NCBI GenBank assembly: GCA_029721515.1
Contig: CM056563.1
Span: 14,774,454 to 14,838,453 of the forward strand
DNA from: Synanceia verrucosa
Taxonomy: Eukaryota > Chordata > Actinopteri > Perciformes > Synanceiidae
Reading direction: 5' to 3'
DNA length: 64,000 nucleotides
The translations under genes were made by a program, and so were the position numbers. Positions 47,978 through 59,714 of the stretch are shown here, piece after piece (position 1 is the stretch's first letter; each line of letters opens with the position of its first letter). The notes below the pieces were generated by a model, which saw only the letters and a list, made by a program, of their open reading frames with translations, was not told where the DNA came from and did not search any database.

Positions 47978-50210
47978 GTAAGTAAAGATGGATCATGTGG
48001 GTGCTCATGATTAGGAATAGTAAGCTATGTGCCGTTTAAGAGGGCAGGAAATAGTAGTAGTAGATATGGTTAGGGTCAAGGGAAGTGTCTAGGAAATGAA
48101 TGTAAGTCAATGTAATGTCCCCACAATACACAAATACACAACGTGTGTGTGTGTGAGATACATGGCTTCCTGCCACTGTCTGTTTCCACCCCTACTGATT
48201 AGAGTCTTCCACCAAGTTTCCACTAAGTGTGCTTTAAGGATTGAGATTGAAGAAAAATGCAATTAAAGCATAAAAAACAAAAGTTTGAGAGTTAGAAGTA
48301 TGAAGAAGTGTGGGAGTCAGAGAGAGAGAGAGAGAGAGAGGAATGAAAGAGGTGAATGGGAGTTGAGAGGAGGGAGTTTGTTATTTAGGCAGGAGCGGAA
48401 GAAACTGAGACTGGGGGTAACAGCGGGAAGCCGCTACAAATGAGTGCTCTCCAAAATTGAAGAGCTCCTTGATGAGTCCTTCTGTGCCTCTTCTCATCTG
48501 GTCCTCCGTCTCTCATTCACTCTCTTCTGCTCTCCTTCTCATCATGCACTCGCTCCCCAGCAGCCAGTGGGAGATGTTGCAGGTCTTGCCAGCTCTGTCT
48601 GGTTTTCCATCTGGCAGACGAGGGAGAGACACACACAACCTGTGTTTACATCTCAATGTTATTGGGGTTTTTTTGTGTAACGGCGAAGTGTGAAATGAGG
48701 AATCCTCAGTCTGAAATCCAAAATGAAATTGCCTAATTTGATTAATATTTTGTAAATTTCAGTTTTATATGGACACCTTGATCCAGAACTACTTGAATTC
48801 ATTTGAAGGAACATTAAACAACAACAACATGCCTCATATTAAAAGGGATACATTACATTATATGATATGCTTTTCTGATACATAGTCATTGTTTTTTATC
48901 CATCATAATCTCAAAAAGTGCATGATATTCAATTCAGGATTACATGACAGGTCCTCAGAAAGCAATGAGACACTGAGAGCAAAAAAAAAGAGGAAAAATG
49001 AGGGATGGGGAAAAAAATGAGATGCAAAATGAGATTGAAGTCTCCAGCCTGAAACATTTTCATGTAATTGGCCAATAAATCAACCAGGAACTCTTTTGAC
49101 TTTTGTGGACAACATTACATCAGAGGTCTCTTATTTGTCCAGCTTAAGTTCTGCCAAATTCACATCAGTATTTTGGATCAATTCTCATTTGGATTCTGCA
49201 GAAACCAAACAAAGTAGATTGTGCACCGTGGCTACTTTAGGGGGGCTGGGAGATTAAAGCGCTCACTGTGAAAACAGGACTGCACTGTTTTAATTCCTAT
49301 ACTCACTGATGCAACACATGAGTCACTGGCATTTTTCAGCAACATTTTTCATTAATTATGGCCTTTTGCATAATGTTTCCACCTTTGATAACGTTGATAG
49401 GACTTTAAATGTCAATGCTGTGCTGATATAGCCCATATTTGTCGGGAAACACAGATATACTAAAGAGAATTACCAAATATCCAGAGCCAGATGACTTTGT
49501 TCCCAGCATGCCATGCTGCCTCAAGTTGTTACCCAGGTGATGAGTGACCACAGATGGCTCTGTTGTGGGTGAGAGAGCTCAGCCAATAGGCCTTCAGGGC
49601 CAGGACACAAGAAATACGATTGGTCAAGGCTAGGTCGAGGCGATGGGCCAGTGTGGGTTGTTAGACCATCAGCAACAGTCAGGGGATATAAGAGGACACA
49701 GCGCACACACACACACGCACACACACGCTTACACAGGCAGATGGGCTGTATGTAGAAACATACAGCACCAGTGTTGCAGTATTTACATTTGGTCACAGTC
49801 ATGTCCTCCTCTTTAGTTCTTTAGTAGGATGTCTACCTTGTTAGAAAATTTGTCATTAACAGTGTTAACGTCTTATAAGCATTAGTTCTGAAATGCCTCC
49901 TGGACTAATCTATGATTTGTGAAAACATTTTTATTTACAGAAGATGCAAGGGGGTGGGGGAGGGGAGGATGAATAGATGGTGCTGAAGTGTCAGAAAAGT
50001 CTGTAAATCAAGCAACTTTGGGATTTCACTTCACTCACTTCGCCCAGCTGTAATGATAAATCTACTGTGACGCATCCAAGATGAATATGTTTCGCAGAGT
50101 AATAAAAAAATAAAATAATAAAAAACAGGAGACAAATGACCAACTAAGAGCACTGGCCAGTGCGGCAATAAAATCAAGTGACATCCTGTGCTCCATTTAA
50201 AATAAATATG

Positions 50211-50264
<54 letters not shown>

Positions 50265-50460
50265 GCATGTGTGTGTGCGTGTGTGTGTGTGTGTGTGTTA
50301 GACGAGAAATATCCCTCCCTTAAGAGAAAGTCCTGTCATGGCAGATTTAGGGTGCACCGCTCACCTTGCTGTGGTGAACAGTGTGCCTTAAAAGACTTTA
50401 GCACTTATTTATCAGTGTGTGTGTGTGTCTGTGTGAGTGTGTGTGTGTGTGTGGGGGGGG
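50211..50460. repeat. cluster of (TG)n microsatellites
   Basis: About 90 bases of TG (50211-50300), then a second run (50415-50450) ending in eight or nine G. Confidence 0.95.
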
Positions 50461-50819
50461 TAGGCGTGCTGGTTGTGGAGTTCTGACAGGTAATTTCAGT
50501 CTTTCACCCTGATATATGAGGGTCAGAGCTCAGGAAACACATATGTGCACACATACACATTACACACACTTACTGAGTCCTGAGGCAGTTGTCATGTGAG
50601 AGATCTATCCTTACACACAACACACTGCAATGTGCTGACACATTTTATAATAGTTCATGAGACACAGTTTGCTTGTAGTGTGTTAAAACACTTAAATTGT
50701 AACACTCAGGTTGTGTGCATATATGTATTATATATATAAAACATTTGTCATTTTCACTGACTTAACTGTTTTTCAGCATTGAAACAATGATTCAACATAC
50801 CTACATCTGTGTGCATATA

Positions 50820-52428
50820 CAGTCATGGAAAAAATTATTAGACCACCCTTGTGTTCTTCAATTTCTTGTTAGTTTTAATGCCTGGCTCAACTAAAGGTAC
50901 ATTTGTTTGGACAATTATAATGATAACAACAAAAATAGCTCATGAGAGTTTAATTTAAGAACTAAGGATTATTCATTTTCCATGGTTTTCTTGATAATAA
51001 CCAAAATTACTTAAATTCTTACATCAATAGCTATGGCATTGTACCGCCAAAAACATTACTTTTAAGCATTCCATGTTTTCTTTTCTGTTTGCTTTAAACA
51101 CATGATACACACAAGAGTTAATACTTGATTGCATAACCATTGTTTTTGATGACTGCAGCCATGCGTCTTGGCATGCTCTCCACCAGCTTCTGACATTGTT
51201 CTGCTGTCACAGCAGCCCATTCCTGTTGGACAAATTCAAACACATTTTCTTTGTTTTTGGGCTTGTGGTTCTCCATTTTGAGTTTGATGATTTTCCACAG
51301 GTTTTCAATTGGATTAAGATCTGGTGATTGAGCAGGCCAAGGCATGGTGCAAATGTTGTGGTTCTCCATCCAGGTTTTAACTGACCTTGCCGTGTGGCAA
51401 GGGGCATTGTCTTGTTGGAAAATCCAGTCATTCGAGGCAGGAAAGAGTTTTCCAGCTGATGGAAGAAGACTGTTTTCAAGGGTAGTCCTGTACTTGACCT
51501 GGTTCATTCTGCCTTCACACAATTGCATTTGCCCTGTTCCACTCAGACTGAAACAACCCCAGCTCATGACTGATCCACCCCCATGTTTTACTGTAGGGGC
51601 AAGACAGTCTGGGTTGTAAGCTTCTCCAGGCTTCCTCCTAACCAGTAAGTTGGCTGGAGTGGGCATCAATTCAAAATTGGATTCATCACTGAAGAGAACC
51701 TTAGCCCAATCATCAACAGTCCAATCCTTGTGGTCTCGAGCAAAGAATAACCGGGCCTTCCTCTGCCTTTCATTGATGAAGGGCTTCTTGCGTGCTCTGT
51801 GTGACTTCAAACCAGCTTCAACAAGTCGGTTTCGAACTGTCCTTGCCGAGCAAGTCACATTTCTCGACAGTGCCCACTCATTTTTAAGGTCCCTGGAGGT
51901 CTGACGACGATTCCTGACACAGGAACGGATGAGTGCACGGTCATCTCGTGGGGTAGAAAGACGTTTCCTGCCACGGCCAGGTAGCAATTTGGTAGTGCCA
52001 TGTTCAGCTTGTTTTTTTTTTGTTGGAATGAACAGCTGTCTTGGAGATCTTCAGTTTTTTCGCTACCTGTCTCTCACTCATGCCAATTTCCAGCAGTGCC
52101 AAGATGGCTGCCTTTGTTGCTTCACATAATTCTTTTGTTTTAGGCATTATGTGAGAGCTGACAACTTCTGAGTTGTGCTACGGCTTGAATGTAAGCAGGA
52201 AACCACTCTAGGCCTTTGCATGTGCAGTGCTGCTTGTGACATGAAATGGCCTCTTATATACCCTGGGAATCAATTAAGCTTAAGAATGTCAAATAGGACT
52301 TAAAGTATTATGTGACCAGCTGCATTTTTTGTTGTGTTCATTGTATTATACGTTTAGTGGTACCAGATATTAGAATGAACAAGAAATTGAAGAAAACAAG
52401 GGTGGTCTAATAATTTTTTCCATGACTG
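50820..52428 (-). mobile_element. Tc1-like DNA transposon, nearly full length
   Basis: A 1609-bp element with terminal inverted repeats. The left end begins cagtcatggaaaaaattatt at 50820 and the right end finishes with its reverse complement at 52428. The outer ~45 bp are nearly perfect and weaker complementarity extends to about 75-80 bp. Both ends are flanked by TA (50818-50819 and 52429-52430), the Tc1/mariner target-site duplication. Inside is a transposase gene on the minus strand with a possible TATA motif at 52255-52260, about 110 bp before its ATG. Good ends plus a nearly open frame suggest a fairly recent insertion. It lies antisense within a grin2a intron. Confidence 0.97.
51118..52147 (-). 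pseudogene. Tc1-like transposase, one frameshift
   Basis: This would be a cut-and-paste DDE transposase that binds the element's inverted repeats and inserts at TA. From the ATG at 52147 the frame starts MPKTKELCEATK and contains a first helix-turn-helix, then runs into a stop after a tract of ten A residues (coding strand; T run at 52012-52021). One base fewer would join it to the long downstream frame, giving about 342 residues, the usual Tc1 length. The open downstream part (51118-51987, 289 codons) carries a GRGRKR basic linker, a second helix-turn-helix, and catalytic motifs FSDESNF (Asp101 of this part), QQDNAPCHT (Asp193) and SPDLNPIENLW (Glu228). The last two are separated by 34 residues, the DD34E signature. 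All three acidic residues are intact. Loss of function rests on the homopolymer slip alone, unless that is a sequencing error. Confidence 0.93.
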
Positions 52429-52852
52429 TATATGTTTTATTAGTTCTTAATCAATACATGCATTATTCCATATTCTGTTGGCAGTTCTCTTGTGACTGTG
52501 GGGAATGTGATCCAGAGATTTGATTCAAAGTATTCTATAACTGCTTGAAAGCTGAAATTCCGAATAAAGATAGAAAGTGAGCGGTAGAAAAAGACACAGA
52601 GTGAGTTTGGATAGACAGAGTTCTTAATACACAGTTAGTAAGAATATCTATGATCATGAAAATTAGTAATTTTACCCCTCAAATCTCTTGTCAGCTTAAG
52701 TATTGCCTTGCGGGTAACAGTGTGCATGAGAGATTGACTGACTTTATTTTTAATCTAATGAATCTTTGTGCATGAGCAGGAGATGTGTGTCTGTGTGTGA
52801 GAATGCAGAAGCTCTCGTTTTAATATTGTAAAGTAAGTTACTTACTTACTTT

Positions 52853-52963
52853 AAGATTTGATTTCATGTCGAAAGAAGTAAGAGCATGACCGAGAGTGAT
52901 AATAACACAAAATGAGCAGCAAAGGAAAGCAAAATGTACAGTAAATAGACGGAAAGAAGAGTA

Positions 52964-53016
<53 letters not shown>

Positions 53017-54284
53017 CGTGCGTGCGTGTGTCTGCATCTCTTCCAGATGGATGGTTGCAAAGCGCAGAATGGGCTGTTGTCTAAAAGAGCAGCCAGAGGG
53101 CTCTGGTATTGATTCCAGCACCTCTTCCTCTGCTGAAGTCGCACATAATTGGGTTCAGTGTCGCATCCCTCGTTCAATCAAACGGCTTAATACTGCTCAC
53201 CTGGTAGCTTGCAGGCCAATCAGATTATTTTAATCACAAACCCCACTCAATCCCCTTATCTCTGGCTGATTTCATCTGAGCATTAAGAGGCTGTGCTCGT
53301 ATGTGTGCATGTATGTTTGCAGCAATTTAAAGGGACAGGTAGGTGTTACAAAATGTCGCCATACACACAAAAGCATAGCTATTACACAGCCTTTTTCTCC
53401 GTTATCTCTGTCACCATCCTTTTGGCTTGGTATTGTCATTGTCTAGCGCTGCTGATCTGTGTAACATGCAGGTGTGGGAGTGCAGACATAAATAAATAAA
53501 ATTGAATTACAGCTCTGGGATGAAATCTTGCAGATATCAACAGCAGGGGACAAACATGCAGAGAATCAAATATATAGAGGTAAAGAGATTGTTTTAACTG
53601 GATTTAGAGCATTTCTGCTATATTGCGACCAAAATGAATGTATTTTATGCATATTAAAATTCAGTGTGCCAAAAGGTGCAATTTGTACCCCATCAATAGT
53701 ATCATACTCTGCAGCGTGTGCTTGAACACCTCACTTGCAGCGCTCGCTGTGACTTTCAGAGACACGTCAGGTGGGTCTATGTTCGATTTAGAAGTCTGTC
53801 GGCCCAGAATGGAGCAGAAGAGGAAGAAAAGAGGAGCTGTCTCCCTCTTCCCTGTTGTACATGACCGCTGACAGAAGGCGTGAGGGAGACAAAGTGGGAA
53901 AGGACAGCCATGATTAATGTGGAGGCTACGTGGACCCAAGAATATCTTCCCATTGCCCTCCATCTTAGCTAATGTGACCTGCCATATAGGTCACTCATTA
54001 CAGTGTGTGCGTGTGTGTCTGGTGAGTGTTAGTATGGACAGACTGTCTTCAGGTACTATGCACTGTCACCTTCTTTTTGCACTTTCTGTGAATTAATCCT
54101 TTATAATTTCTCACATACACACACTGCTCTACCACACTGACATAATTCTGTAATAACGCTCTTTTCAAGGAGTTTCGCCTGCTTACAGGTTATACCAGGC
54201 ACACATACAGACATTTTATGTAGGATTTGAATAGATTTTTTTCATCCCTCAGCATTACTCTTTTACTCAATACAAAAGATATTT
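52853..54284 (+). repeat. direct duplication, copy 1 (1.43 kb)
   Basis: Starts aagatttgatttcatgtcg and ends caaaagatattt. It is repeated at 57952-59376. By eye the copies differ by a T/C at 53159, a G/T near 54048, a one-base indel near 53745 and the length of the (TG)n tract near 52970-53030. Includes non-repetitive sequence (53045-53290) and no gene that I recognise. Confidence 0.95.
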
Positions 54285-56419
54285 GATATGAAAACTGTGA
54301 TCGCAAAGCAAAAGAAGGAAACTCTTTTTTTTAATTCCTAAAATTTTCAATTTAATACACTTTTTTGCAGATCTGAAAAATGACACATTTCTTTATATGG
54401 TACAGTATATATGATTTGTTGGAGTAAAACAACTCTATTTTGATCAGTTATGTACAGATGAAGCCACCTTGAATTCCCCTTCCAAGCAAAGGCCTTGTCG
54501 GACAGGACAGTTCACTGCACTGTGTTCATTACTCAGGAATGTGATTGACAGCTAGTGTGTTACATCTCAGAGATAAGTGAACCATCAAGTTGCTTTTGGT
54601 TTGACTGCCCAGGGAGTGAAGAGACAGGGACTGCAGAGCGGCAGATATGAAGGGAGTTTAGTCGATCTCAGCTGTGAATCCCATCGCAAAGTAAGTTTAT
54701 TAATTTTTCATCAGAGTTAAGGGTATCTAAGAAAGCTAAGGTGCTACGCTGTACAGGGATTCCTGAACTGAAACTTGATTTGCATACTGGAGAAAACCCA
54801 TGGTATTCAAACTAAGCTACACTGTAAAGAATCCCCAAGCCACATAAATTCTATTTTGTGCAACAAAAGGAATCCTGCTGAAGTAGCTGTGTGGACATGT
54901 GTTGCATTTTATAGTGCAACTGCAAGCTTGGAAAAGAGAAAATGTAATTGTTAGCATTAATCTTGTGCTGCCCAAACTCATGCTGAAAAATAACTGCACA
55001 AACATAATGTACACTCTGACACCAGGGACCACATGAGGAGCAGAGACTCTTCGAGGCCAGCATCTACCTCACCATGTACAGTCATCATTCATGCCACACT
55101 TAACACATGCCACCTGAGGCATGAGTGTTTACAAGTGGCTACCCATCATTGGGTCGTCTTAAAAGACTTAAATCAGCCCTGGTAGCAGCTTCCATCTTTT
55201 TTCTTCAGACTTTCCACTCTTTGTCTCTCACAAGGACAGTGTATGAGCTGTTGCAGTTCGTAGATCATGATTGCTGACCGTATACATCATTGCTTTGACT
55301 GGTCCTTGTCTTTAGGGAGGATAAATGTCTCTATATCTTTAAAGCACACTCAGTATTATGAGGTTTATCTTAACATCTTTGGGGAGACTCTCATTCTCTG
55401 CTGTAAAGCCTCTTCAGACACCAGAAAAGATGTCACTGTTTCCTTGTATTAACATAATTAATCCTCATTGCTCACCGAGTGCAGGATTAAGAAACAGCAT
55501 GAATGAAGAGCGTTTGGGTTTGGCACTGGCTGCTGTAATGCAGAGTATGTGTGCTTCCATTTGCCTGCTGCAGTGTACATTTAGTGCTGGCTGCAGTGCT
55601 CCCCCGCCCCATCCCAACCCCTTTTTACTCCAAAATAAGAGGAAGAGAGGAAAAAAAATAACACAGAAGATATTTTTAACCTAACTCGAGGCTTAGTCCT
55701 CTTTCTTTCCCATCACACTTCTCCCCTTTCCATCTCCCTTCCTCAATCTCTCTTATCTTTATACTCTTAGTATATGTATTTTTTCTTTTCGGGTGCTCCT
55801 TCTCCGCTGTCTCCACACCTCTGCACCCTCTCCTCGTCCCCCCTAATGAATAGGGAGATTACTGATATAATGGAGGCTGGAAAGTGAGAGAAATTGGATG
55901 GCTTTACTATGATCTCAGTGCTGCAGGGGAAACATTAGGTACAGAATTATTGAGGTGGGCAAAGTAATTGTCTGTGTTTCTGTGGATGTGTGTATGCAGG
56001 GACGTTCATTCGGTGTTGTTTAGAGTCATCTTACAGCGTATACACTACAGCCTGTGTCTGTATCCTAGCAACGCCCCATCAGGTCCACCTGTTTGATGGG
56101 CGTCGGCCCAAACCTACTTGCAGACACATGCATACACACAAAATCTGCCCATCCTTTCTGTAAATCCTGGTATTTGTGTTATGTATAATGAATGTAAGGA
56201 GGCTCTTTTTTGACAGCTAGTGACGGCGATATATTTACTGCACTTATGATCATAATAATTATTTAGGCTGAATTGAATCTCACTTTTTTTGAAGCTGCAA
56301 GCCTCACTATGTGATGTTTCATATTGTCTTTTAACAGTTTTAGTTTTTATCATTTAAAAGTATTACCTCATTTGTAATTACCTCCACAAAAAAACTGCAG
56401 TATTCTGACACCATTTATA

Positions 56420-57830
56420 AATACATTGCGTTGGCATAGCCAATGCAGGTCGCCATGTTGCGTCGCCATCTTGAAACTCCAGTCCCTGTGAGGGGACAAC
56501 CAGGTAAAGACAGATCCGCCTTTTGCGTTTTTTTGCCTTTTACCTTAGAGCGTGACTTTTTATCTGGCGGAAGCAAGGCACAAACTCACTGGGAGATCAC
56601 AGCTTGGGAGAAAATATCAGGGGATTTCCTTCAAGTGATAGTTCAGAATCTTGGACATAGGGCCTCATTTCCAAGTAAGCCAGAGTGTTGGAGACGTGTG
56701 GAGACCGTTTTCAAAAAAATTCATTCAGTCAAACTAGCTGCTGCTGAGACATAAATCCTTCAAAATTCAAGGTTTTGATTTTATGTCTAAAATTATTCTA
56801 TCAACACAGACATTTACATCGATAGTCTGCCGTTATAACTGATTTGCCTCGGGTGCACTGTGGAGTGGGTTAGACTGTTTTTAATAGCAGGCTAACTAGA
56901 ACCACTGACTTGCGTTAACCTAGCACCAGTGAACTTTTTGAAATCTGTCTCCAAAATTCTGAACTGTCACTTTAAAGAGGTAGAGAATAGCTTCTGTATA
57001 TTTGCATGGCACGCTGCTGCTGATAAAAGAAGCACGCTGACTCCAGGATACGTTTCAGGATATTTAATGAAAACAAAGCGGCCACAGCAGCTTACCAATT
57101 ACACTCACAGATTGAAAACGTGTACACTGTTGGCGAACCTAATACAAGCAATCAAACAGGATGAAAACGTTTCAACAAAAACTATGGCTACCCAACTCGC
57201 CTTTTTCCTTCCCCGGTGCATGTGATGTGGCCCTGATTTATCTTAGGGCTGTTATGTATGCCCATGTGACCCAAACTCCGCTTATCACCGTGGCAACCAG
57301 ACCAAACAACTAGCAAATAGGAAAATCAAGAACAAACACTGTATGGCTCCTATAATGAGCAGCATCCATCCCTAACAAAGAGAGCAAAATAGAGAACGAA
57401 ACCGGCAACACTCCAAAACAAGAGTGAACAGTGGAGCAGCTTTTCCGAAATGGAATGAGCTAATGAGGGAAAGGAACTTCCAATGAGACATGACAGGAAT
57501 AACAATTTAACTACACTGACCTCATCATCTGAGAGAATGCTGGTAGAAGTTGTGCCATCTCGATGAAATCTTTCCACATCCCAAATGCTCACCTTCGGCA
57601 AACGTAGAAGGAAAGGAGCACTGAGAGAAGGGGCGGGCTACAGAATAATATTCAGTGTGTGCAATACACCACCTCACCACTAGATGGGAGTAATTCCCAC
57701 ACAGACGGGCTTCAAGAAAAATCTCAAAACTTTTACTGACCGTTTCACTTGAATGACCATTGGCTGGAAATATTTCCACAAGAACTGATGAATCTGAGCA
57801 TCCTCTGCTAGTCTTGTCTGCTACCAGTTA
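56420..57830. repeat. possible interspersed repeat in the duplication spacer
   Basis: Contains gtcgccatgttgcgtcgccatc and, near 57660, accacctcaccactagatgg, phrases that recur in dispersed fish repeats. Short frames at 56443-56754 and 56929-57225 match no family I know. Boundaries and class are unresolved. Confidence 0.35.
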
Positions 57831-57951
57831 CACCAGAAACTATTTTGTTTAGTGATTCTCTTTACATGATGTGCTACTAACATAGTCATATGTTTATAAC
57901 ATCCAGCATTTTTTGACATTTTTACATCATATACTCTGCAATAATGCTGGA

Positions 57952-58062
57952 AAGATTTGATTTCATGTCGAAAGAAGTAAGAGCATGACCGAGAGTGATA
58001 ATAACACAAAATGAGCAGCAAAGGAAAGCAAAATGTACAGTAAATAGACGGAAAGAAGAGTA

Positions 58063-58107
<45 letters not shown>

Positions 58108-59376
58108 CGTGCGTGCGTGTGTCTGCATCTCTTCCAGATGGATGGTTGCAAAGCGCAGAATGGGCTGTTGTCTAAAAGAGCAGCCAGAGGGCTCTGGTAT
58201 TGATTCCAGCACCTCTTCCTCTGCTGAAGTCGCACATAATTGGGTTCAGCGTCGCATCCCTCGTTCAATCAAACGGCTTAATACTGCTCACCTGGTAGCT
58301 TGCAGGCCAATCAGATTATTTTAATCACAAACCCCACTCAATCCCCTTATCTCTGGCTGATTTCATCTGAGCATTAAGAGGCTGTGCTCGTATGTGTGCA
58401 TGTATGTTTGCAGCAATTTAAAGGGACAGGTAGGTGTTACAAAATGTCGCCATACACACAAAAGCATAGCTATTACACAGCCTTTTTCTCCGTTATCTCT
58501 GTCACCATCCTTTTGGCTTGGTATTGTCATTGTCTAGCGCTGCTGATCTGTGTAACATGCAGGTGTGGGAGTGCAGACATAAATAAATAAAATTGAATTA
58601 CAGCTCTGGGATGAAATCTTGCAGATATCAACAGCAGGGGACAAACATGCAGAGAATCAAATATATAGAGGTAAAGAGATTGTTTTAACTGGATTTAGAG
58701 CATTTCTGCTATATTGCGACCAAAATGAATGTATTTTATGCATATTAAAATTCAGTGTGCCAAAAGGTGCAATTTGTACCCCATCAATAGTATCATACTC
58801 TGCAGCGTGTGCTTGAACACCTCACTTGCAGCGCTCCGCTGTGACTTTCAGAGACACGTCAGGTGGGTCTATGTTCGATTTAGAAGTCTGTCGGCCCAGA
58901 ATGGAGCAGAAGAGGAAGAAAAGAGGAGCTGTCTCCCTCTTCCCTGTTGTACATGACCGCTGACAGAAGGCGTGAGGGAGACAAAGTGGGAAAGGACAGC
59001 CATGATTAATGTGGAGGCTACGTGGACCCAAGAATATCTTCCCATTGCCCTCCATCTTAGCTAATGTGACCTGCCATATAGGTCACTCATTACAGTGTGT
59101 GCGTGTGTGTCTGGTGAGTGTTAGTATGGACATACTGTCTTCAGGTACTATGCACTGTCACCTTCTTTTTGCACTTTCTGTGAATTAATCCTTTATAATT
59201 TCTCACATACACACACTGCTCTACCACACTGACATAATTCTGTAATAACGCTCTTTTCAAGGAGTTTCGCCTGCTTACAGGTTATACCAGGCACACATAC
59301 AGACATTTTATGTAGGATTTGAATAGATTTTTTTCATCCCTCAGCATTACTCTTTTACTCAATACAAAAGATATTT
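57952..59376 (+). repeat. direct duplication, copy 2 (1.43 kb)
   Basis: Same orientation as 52853-54284, 5.1 kb downstream, ending 223 bp before the grin2a exon at 59600. The (TG)n tract is about 8 bp shorter. No target-site duplication is visible at its edges, so retroposition or transposition is not indicated. Confidence 0.95.
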
Positions 59377-59599
59377 TAGGACAGTAATACTCGTAGATTG
59401 TAAATTGACTTTTTCTCATGCTAATGTAATTCAATTTCCCTTTCCCTCTATTTCTTCTCGACTCAAATAATTTCCTTCCTTGTCTCATTCTCTGATTTTT
59501 CTACCTCCCTGCTCCTTCTTTGTCCTCTTCTCTCTGACTTCCTCACCCTGTACCACCCCACTCCTTCCCCTCCTCCTCCTCTACTCCTCTCACTCTCAG

Positions 59600-59714
59600 G
59601 TACATGATGAATGTGACATGGGATGGCAGAGACTTGTCATTCACAGAAGATGGCTACCAAGAATACCCAAAGCTGGTGGTCATTGTTCTCAACAAGGACA
59701 GAGAGTGGGAGAAG
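59600..59714 (+). CDS. grin2a: grin2a coding exon, end of ATD (115 bp)
   Basis: This exon is exactly 115 bp, the length I recall for human GRIN2A coding exon c.1008-1122. It reads K-YMMNVTWDGRDLSFTEDGY, then LVVIVLNKDREWEK. NVT is a potential N-glycosylation site (human Asn340 position). LNKDREWEK is near-invariant in GluN2A and leads into the S1 half of the ligand-binding domain in the next exon, which lies beyond 64000. The acceptor is preceded by about 100 bases of almost pure pyrimidine ending ctctcag at 59599. The donor is gtagga at 59715. Phase is 2 in (AA|G) and 0 out. The exon lies only 223 bp downstream of the second copy of a 1.43-kb intronic duplication. Confidence 0.95.

Larger units (their letters stand above)
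47978..59599 (+). other. grin2a: grin2a intron (11.6 kb) with Tc1 and a duplication
   Basis: Donor gtaagt, acceptor ctctcag, phase 2. It holds a (GA)n tract near 48319-48341, a run of (TG)n tracts at 50211-50460, the Tc1 element at 50820-52428 and both copies of a 1.43-kb repeat. 48345-50200 shows no gene or repeat that I recognise. 54285-56400 is unremarkable apart from a C/T-rich stretch near 55690-55850. 59377-59599 is the pyrimidine-rich approach to the acceptor. Confidence 0.9.

Noticed and set aside
50178..50486. Cys/Val-rich and Thr/His-rich frames over TG/CA tracts (here and at many other sites)
   Set aside because: They are translations of microsatellites without stops, not proteins.
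53293..53725. Small frames identical in both duplicated copies (also 58384-58816)
   Set aside because: Identity is explained by the recent DNA duplication; the frames show no domain and no independent sign of coding selection.
56443..57225. Two + strand frames of about 100 codons in the duplication spacer
   Set aside because: No family recognised, no shared frame, and the area resembles dispersed repeat DNA. Not called as genes.
44570..59714. Assignment of the exons to grin2b, grin2c or grin2d
   Set aside because: TTVDNSFVGWD, EARSLGLTG, SCYGQM and LNKDREWEK fit GluN2A; GluN2B has different residues at most of these sites, and 2C/2D are much more diverged.
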